Notes under the pieces: generated by a model
What the model was told of the DNA's origin: nothing
Database searches by the model: none
The model's input: only the letters and a program-made list of their open reading frames with translations
Source of the DNA: an uncultured bacterium
GTDB taxonomy: Bacteria > Patescibacteriota > Minisyncoccia > Phycocordibacterales > UBA918
DNA: 10,785 nt
Direction of reading: 5' to 3'
Assembly: GCA_913046815.1 (NCBI GenBank)
Contig: CAJWTE010000022.1
Span: 1 to 10,785, forward strand
Made by a program: the position numbers and the translations under genes
Part shown: piece after piece, positions 7,645-10,785 of the stretch
How the letters are laid out: each line of letters starts with the position of its first letter
How positions within the stretch are numbered: position 1 is the stretch's first letter

Positions 7645-8753
7645 CCCAAATCGCTTAAAGAATAATCCACTCTACGATACCTTTGCATAGCCATAGAAAT
7701 TCCTATCCCTAAAAACTCAGTCATTAAATGAGAACCTCCGTAACTCATAAAGGGCACTGTGGTACCAGTAACCGGCAACAAACCAATATTCATTCCTATA
7801 TGTACAAAAAAGTGACTGACGAGGAGTACGGCTACACCCACAGAGAATAACCGCTCAAAGTTGGATGCACCATGAGTGGCGTGACTCAATAATCGCCAAA
7901 CTACTACCCCAAACAAGGTGAATAAAATCAACACCCCCAAGAAGCCCCATTCCTCTGCAAATGCAGCAAAGATGAAATCAGTCTCATATTCGGGCAAAAA
8001 CTGCAACTTGCTTTGGGTGCCGTACCCTACCCCTTTGCCCCAAATCTGCCCCGAGCCAACAGCAATGGTGGATTGGTAAGCATTGTAGCCAGCGCCTTGA
8101 ATATCACTTAAGGGATCAAGAAATGTTATAATTCTGGCCTTTTGGTAATCCTGAAAGGCGAACTGCCACATCACAAAAAATGCTAGAGCGCCAGCAATGA
8201 ATACAAGCAACAAATGATGCACTCTGATACCACTCACCAATATCATTCCCAACCAAATAAAAAATAGAATAATAGCAGAACCAAAGTCAGGCTGAACAAA
8301 TACCAGCCCAAAAAATACTAAAGCATAAAGTCCTGACACGAAGATGTGTCGAAAATCACCAATTAACTCGTGTCTTTTACTAAAATACTTAGCCAAAACA
8401 GCAATCAAAATCAACTTAGCTGGGTCAGAAGGTTGGAAAGAAAATGCACCCAAGTCGAAACGACTTCTCGCGCCCAGGGTCACTTCTCCAATCAACAAAA
8501 CAAGAATCAGTAATGCAGTGGTGACCAAAAACAGTACGAAAGTGGTATTGCCCACTCTAAGGAATCGGTAGTCTGGAATAACGGCAGCAATCAATACCCC
8601 TGTGCTGATGAGTATCCATAGTGCCTGACGATTGAAGAATAAGTTATTACCTTCAAAGGTATACATGGTTACCAGCCCAAAAAATGTTATGGTGAGCACA
8701 GCTCCGGACAATATCCAGTCAAACCCGTTTAGAAGATTACGTACGGTATACAC
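7641..8753 (-). CDS. rodA: SEDS peptidoglycan glycosyltransferase RodA (rod shape-determining)
   Basis: Polytopic membrane enzyme of the SEDS family that polymerises lipid II into glycan strands, normally with a class B PBP. It has 370 residues and about ten membrane helices. Markers are GARSRFDLG (94-102), FQPSDPAKL (106-114; family usually QPSE), QPDFGSA (154-160), VGSGQIWGKGVGYGTQ (232-247) and FLPEYETDFIFAAFAEEWGF (252-271). D259 in TDF aligns with the Asp known to be essential in RodA. PVTGTTVPFMSYGGS (327-341) is close to the family PVTGxxLPFxSYGGS. RodA rather than FtsW is favoured by FLPExxTDFIF. The start is GTG, 3 nt after the stop of the VWA gene, with no Shine-Dalgarno, so it depends on read-through and coupling from that gene. 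No PBP2 gene lies nearby. Confidence 0.93.
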   Translation of the reverse strand: MYTVRNLLNGFDWILSGAVLTITFFGLVTMYTFEGNNLFFNRQALWILISTGVLIAAVIPDYRFLRVGNTTFVLFLVTTALLILVLLIGEVTLGARSRFDLGAFSFQPSDPAKLILIAVLAKYFSKRHELIGDFRHIFVSGLYALVFFGLVFVQPDFGSAIILFFIWLGMILVSGIRVHHLLLVFIAGALAFFVMWQFAFQDYQKARIITFLDPLSDIQGAGYNAYQSTIAVGSGQIWGKGVGYGTQSKLQFLPEYETDFIFAAFAEEWGFLGVLILFTLFGVVVWRLLSHATHGASNFERLFSVGVAVLLVSHFFVHIGMNIGLLPVTGTTVPFMSYGGSHLMTEFLGIGISMAMQRYRRVDYSLSDLG

Positions 8754-8756
8754 AAG

Positions 8757-10127
8757 CTAACGAATTGGAGTGAAATGTGATTTGGTTTTGGTTACAATAT
8801 CTATCACCGCTGGACCGTCCTCACAAATTGACTCTGTGATATCTCTGTATATTTGATCGACCTCATCGGCACTAAGAGCTTGGAAGGCGTCGTTTTCACT
8901 GGCAATTTCTCGTATGAAGTCCATATTTACACTCTCCCCCAAACCAATCGCAAACACTTCCACGTCGCTTGACTTCAGTTGAGTGGCCTTTCGAATTGCA
9001 TAACCTTCTGGATCTTCATCCGGAGCAGTGGCCTTACCGTCGGTTAATATCACCATTACTTTTCGAGCATTTGTATTATGGAAAGAAGCGCTAAAAACTT
9101 CTTCGGCTTTAGTAAAAGCTTCCCCAGTGTTAGTACTACCTGTTTCTTCTGCTGGATCAATCGCTAAGTTAGCTATCAGCGCCGCCACTGTACCAGCTGA
9201 TTTCAACTGACTGTCTACACTGGCGGTAGTAGCAAATGTGATTAAGGCGGCTTGGTCGGCACTTTGCAATCGTGTAACAAAATCATTAGCCGCCTTAATC
9301 ACCGAGGTAAGTGGTTCTGGAGGCTCAAGACTGTCAGAGTTCATACTGCCGGACAAATCTATAGCGATGACTACGTCCGTAGGCACCTCACAACTTCTGA
9401 TAGTTTTGGCTATTGGTAATGGCCAAGTAAACACAACGTCAGAGTCTGTCTCTCCTGCTAAACTATCTATAGAGGTCCGAGATGCCGTCAAAGCCGTACC
9501 TTGGCTATTGAAAATGGTCGCCACTACTTCTGCATTCTTGAGTTCGGCAAGTGAATTGTTTTCAATAGTGGCGTTCAATCGGGGACGATCATCTACCCCA
9601 AGGAGCTCTCTCTTGGTTACTGTAAACAAGTCCCTCCCTCCATACACAGTCTGCCACACTGGTGCCTCCTCAAGCTCTAGGAAGGTCTTGGTTGGAATTC
9701 GTGAACCAGTATTAATGCGCCCCGCGAATATCGGATATTCACCATCTGGGGGCAAATAGGTCGTGCCGGCACTCTCAGCTATCAATCCTTCGCTGTCATA
9801 GAGCAAGAACTTATAACCAATTTCAGCCGTTCCTGCCTCGAGATTCATATTTTCTACATAACCGACAGCATTGTACTGTCCGTCTGTGACCTTAAAACTT
9901 TTTGCCCATTTCACTACTGGTGCCTGAACGTCAGCTAAACAAATACGAGCACAACCTCCCCCGCAATCATCACCTACCTCTGTCCCATTTTGTCGACCAT
10001 CAAAACAACTGGCTGCGGTATAGATGTAAGACTGGTAAACATAAACCAGAAGGAGAATAAGGACTAGTGAAAAACCTCCACCATACTGCACTCTTCTCCA
10101 GAAAGCCCATGGTCTTTTTATAAACAT
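8757..10127 (-). CDS. Membrane-anchored von Willebrand factor A domain protein
   Basis: Probable cell-surface protein with 456 residues from ATG 10127. A basic N-terminus (IKRPWAFWRR) is followed by one membrane helix (about 18-37). Outside lies a cysteine motif CFDGRQNGTEVGDDCGGGC (C41, C55, C59, then C63), of the CxDGxxNGxExGxDCGGxCxxC type known from secreted proteins. A beta-rich region (about 75-240) comes next, then the VWA domain (about 248-435). Its metal-binding MIDAS is complete: DLSGS (257-261), T332 in GSTNTG and D363 in LTDG. C246 and C435 bracket the domain and may pair. The open frame extends upstream to 10286, but ATG 10127 has TGT-TATAAT 6 nt upstream and starts just before the helix, and the extra stretch crosses a terminator. 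It is followed 3 nt later by rodA, so a wall-linked role is possible. Ligand unknown. Confidence 0.85.
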   Translation of the reverse strand: MFIKRPWAFWRRVQYGGGFSLVLILLLVYVYQSYIYTAASCFDGRQNGTEVGDDCGGGCARICLADVQAPVVKWAKSFKVTDGQYNAVGYVENMNLEAGTAEIGYKFLLYDSEGLIAESAGTTYLPPDGEYPIFAGRINTGSRIPTKTFLELEEAPVWQTVYGGRDLFTVTKRELLGVDDRPRLNATIENNSLAELKNAEVVATIFNSQGTALTASRTSIDSLAGETDSDVVFTWPLPIAKTIRSCEVPTDVVIAIDLSGSMNSDSLEPPEPLTSVIKAANDFVTRLQSADQAALITFATTASVDSQLKSAGTVAALIANLAIDPAEETGSTNTGEAFTKAEEVFSASFHNTNARKVMVILTDGKATAPDEDPEGYAIRKATQLKSSDVEVFAIGLGESVNMDFIREIASENDAFQALSADEVDQIYRDITESICEDGPAVIDIVTKTKSHFTPIR

Positions 10128-10133
10128 GACTGA

Positions 10134-10163
10134 ATTATAACAAAACCCCCCGAGACAAGCCAA
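10134..10163 (-). promoter_or_regulatory. Promoter of the VWA-rodA operon
   Basis: Minus strand TTGGCT (10163-10158), 18-nt spacer, then TGT-TATAAT (10142-10134), a consensus extended -10 that ends 6 nt before ATG 10127. The -35 falls in the loop of the terminator hairpin just upstream. Confidence 0.6.
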
Positions 10164-10325
10164 AGGGGGTGCGGAGGAGTGAGTCTCTACTGAGCCTAAA
10201 ACAAGCAGCCGATCCAGGCGCGAGACTGAGTAGGACAGACACTGACTGTATTGGGCGGAGCGAAAGTTTTTTAAATACCCGCTCATCTGCGACCATCAAC
10301 AGCAGTACCCCGAAGGCACTCCTTA
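10141..10325 (-). ncRNA. Candidate small structured RNA, family not recognised
   Basis: A gap of nearly 300 nt between 5S rRNA and the VWA gene has no credible coding frame but has the parts of an RNA gene. A consensus -35 (TTGACA, 10359-10354) with a weaker -10 would start RNA near 10325. The 5' sequence AGGAGTG (10323-10317) is an exact complement of CACTCCT (10181-10175), giving a closing stem almost at the 5' end. Inside are AGTCTC/GAGACT (10227-10222 with 10187-10182) and GAGCG/CGCTC (10284-10280 with 10262-10258). A terminator follows. The length of about 185 nt and the closing-stem architecture resemble 6S RNA, but I see no decisive 6S, tmRNA, SRP RNA or RNase P motif. It could instead be the leader of a longer VWA transcript. 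Confidence 0.4.
10142..10170 (-). terminator. Rho-independent terminator of the candidate small RNA
   Basis: Minus strand ACCCCC (10170-10165), 14-nt loop, GGGGGT (10150-10145), then TTT and GTTAT. The U-run overlaps the TG of the extended -10 for the next gene. Confidence 0.6.
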
Positions 10326-10331
10326 AAATAT

Positions 10332-10359
10332 AGACTATTCTTTTATGTAAAAATGTCAA
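10332..10359 (-). promoter_or_regulatory. Promoter of the candidate small RNA
   Basis: Minus strand consensus TTGACA (10359-10354), 16-nt spacer, TAGTCT (10337-10332), a weak -10. The predicted start (about 10325) coincides with the 5' end of the closing stem. Confidence 0.4.
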
Positions 10360-10410
10360 GTAGTCGGAATCTAAAGTGGTTTAGTGACAAGAAACACCGG
10401 CTATAAACAA

Positions 10411-10545
10411 AATCAGCACTTAAAGTTGGCGGTGACCTACTCTTCCTCCGAAGAAGTACCATCGGCGCAATTGGGCTTAACTTCCGTGTTCGGAATGAGA
10501 ACGGGTGTACCCCCAATGCTAACCCACCAACTTTAAATGCTGATT
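10411..10545 (-). other. Extended processing stem around 5S rRNA
   Basis: Beyond helix I the flanks stay complementary. 10545-10527 (AATCAGCATTTAAAGTTGG) and 10429-10411 (CCAACTTTAAGTGCTGATT) form 19 pairs, one of them U-G. This fits a precursor stalk for an RNase III-type maturation cut. The 3' arm is followed by TTTTGTTT, so the same stem may end the transcript. Confidence 0.65.
10423..10534 (-). rRNA. rrf: 5S ribosomal RNA
   Basis: Complete 5S rRNA of about 112 nt, part of the large ribosomal subunit. On the minus strand the conserved blocks CATTCCGAACACGGAAGTTA (loop B/C region), GCCGATGGTACTTC and GAAGAGTAGGTC are clear. The termini AAAGTTGG (10534-10527) and CCAACTTT (10430-10423, ending in the A-rich 3' flank) pair as helix I. 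Ends are set from this helix and may be off by a few bases. No 23S rRNA is seen within the window; the gene upstream is a tRNA-like gene. Confidence 0.93.
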
Positions 10546-10547
10546 GT

Positions 10548-10561
10548 TGCTGATTTTGTTT
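10548..10561 (-). repeat. Second pairing copy upstream of 5S
   Basis: Minus strand AAACAAAATCAGCA (10561-10548) is exactly complementary to the 3' flank of 5S at 10418-10405. Its ATCAGCA core repeats the 5' stem arm (10544-10538), so two stem registers are possible. Confidence 0.5.
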
Positions 10562-10583
10562 TCAAGCTTGAATATTAAAGTAA

Positions 10584-10684
10584 TGGTCGCGGCGGGGGGA
10601 TTCGAACCCCCGACCGCCTCGCAGGGTTACCTCCATTCTTTCCCCTACTGTGCGAGGTGCTCTACCAGACTGAGCTACGCCCCG
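10584..10684 (-). tRNA. tRNA-like gene with 31-nt anticodon loop (intron-bearing or defective; identity unassigned)
   Basis: The minus strand gives a cloverleaf of 101 nt with encoded CCA. The acceptor arm CGGGGCG (10684-10678) pairs with CGCCGCG (10594-10588) except for a G-G clash at 3-70. The D arm GCTC-AGTCTGGTA-GAGC, anticodon stem CCTCG/CGAGG, 5-nt variable loop and T arm GGGGG-TTCGAAT-CCCCC are normal. The anticodon loop, however, spans 10652-10622, 31 nt instead of 7, and its first and last two bases extend the stem to 7 bp. The second loop base is A, so no simple excision between retained loop ends restores U33. I therefore cannot name an anticodon. It may be a tRNA with a small intron, a decayed copy, or a tRNA-like RNA with another use. 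Confidence 0.6.
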
Positions 10685-10711
10685 AAACCATTTCACCATA
10701 TTCAAGTTTAT

Positions 10712-10735
10712 CTATCTATCATTAATGATAGGTAG
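10712..10735. repeat. Imperfect 12-bp palindrome upstream of the tRNA-like gene
   Basis: CTATCTATCATT pairs with AATGATAGGTAG with one T-G wobble; the inner 16 bases are an exact palindrome. It lies about 28 bp upstream of the tRNA-like 5' end. It has no T-run directly after it on either strand, so it may be a processing stem or a binding site. I see no gene in 10736-10785. Confidence 0.4.
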
Positions 10736-10785
10736 ACTGCATACTCTTTTGTTTTGTTTGTGAATTTTGAAGAGGGCCTGAGGCG

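Noticed and set aside
10128..10286. N-terminal extension of the VWA protein up to 10286
   Set aside because: It crosses a terminator and a consensus promoter, its residues show no signal or domain, and ATG 10127 starts right before a clean basic plus membrane-helix N-terminus.
10135..10359. 74-residue open frame on the minus strand
   Set aside because: It begins with TTG inside the -35 box of the candidate RNA promoter, has no ribosome site and overlaps the RNA stems; composition does not look coding.
10544..10735. 63-residue + strand frame containing GGFEPPT and STRLSYAP
   Set aside because: These strings are the well-known antisense translation of tRNA T and D arms; the frame is a shadow of the tRNA-like gene.
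1..10785. CRISPR array, phage or defence system
   Set aside because: No repeat-spacer series, cas, integrase, restriction or toxin-antitoxin signature was seen; apart from the RAYT transposase the genes are housekeeping or envelope genes.
10690..10785. Promoter for the tRNA-5S genes
   Set aside because: TTCACA and TATGCA occur on the minus strand but only 15 nt apart and far from the tRNA; too weak to annotate.

Overview
The window looks like an accessory-free chromosomal stretch of a Candidate Phyla Radiation (Patescibacteria, probably Parcubacteria-like) bacterium. This rests on gene style (a short, divergent FolD, separate SecD and SecF, an anchored VWA protein with a CxDGxxNG cysteine motif, a RAYT transposase), tight operons, moderate-to-low GC and the near absence of Shine-Dalgarno sequences. 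The lineage is an inference, because no 16S rRNA is present.

Layout, left to right. A RAYT (REP-associated tyrosine) transposase on + (33-698) ends at a perfect 19-bp palindrome (699-739) that also separates it from the convergent secF. A minus-strand block then reads, in transcription order: polyprenyl-phosphate sugar-1-phosphate transferase (6464-5070), extended-SDR sugar epimerase (5073-4000, ATGA overlap), folD (3988-3188, 11-nt gap), then secD (3115-1727) and secF (1713-757), which have their own promoter. A GT4 glycosyltransferase (6535-7644, +) diverges from the sugar transferase and runs stop-to-stop into rodA. rodA (8753-7641, -) lies directly behind a membrane-anchored von Willebrand A protein (10127-8757, -). 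The right end carries stable RNA on the minus strand: a tRNA-like gene with a 31-nt anticodon loop (10684-10584), 5S rRNA (about 10534-10423) inside a longer processing stem, and a candidate unassigned small RNA (about 10325-10141) with its own promoter, closing stem and terminator.

The genes work mainly on the cell envelope: SecDF drives late steps of protein export, RodA polymerises peptidoglycan, the phosphotransferase, epimerase and GT4 enzyme make or decorate a lipid-linked surface glycan, and the VWA protein probably acts outside the membrane. FolD (one-carbon metabolism) is the exception.

The most notable points are a repeated leaderless-promoter pattern (a -10 box ending 6-7 nt before the ATG) at five genes, the abnormal tRNA, and the candidate small RNA whose terminator merges with the promoter of the next gene.
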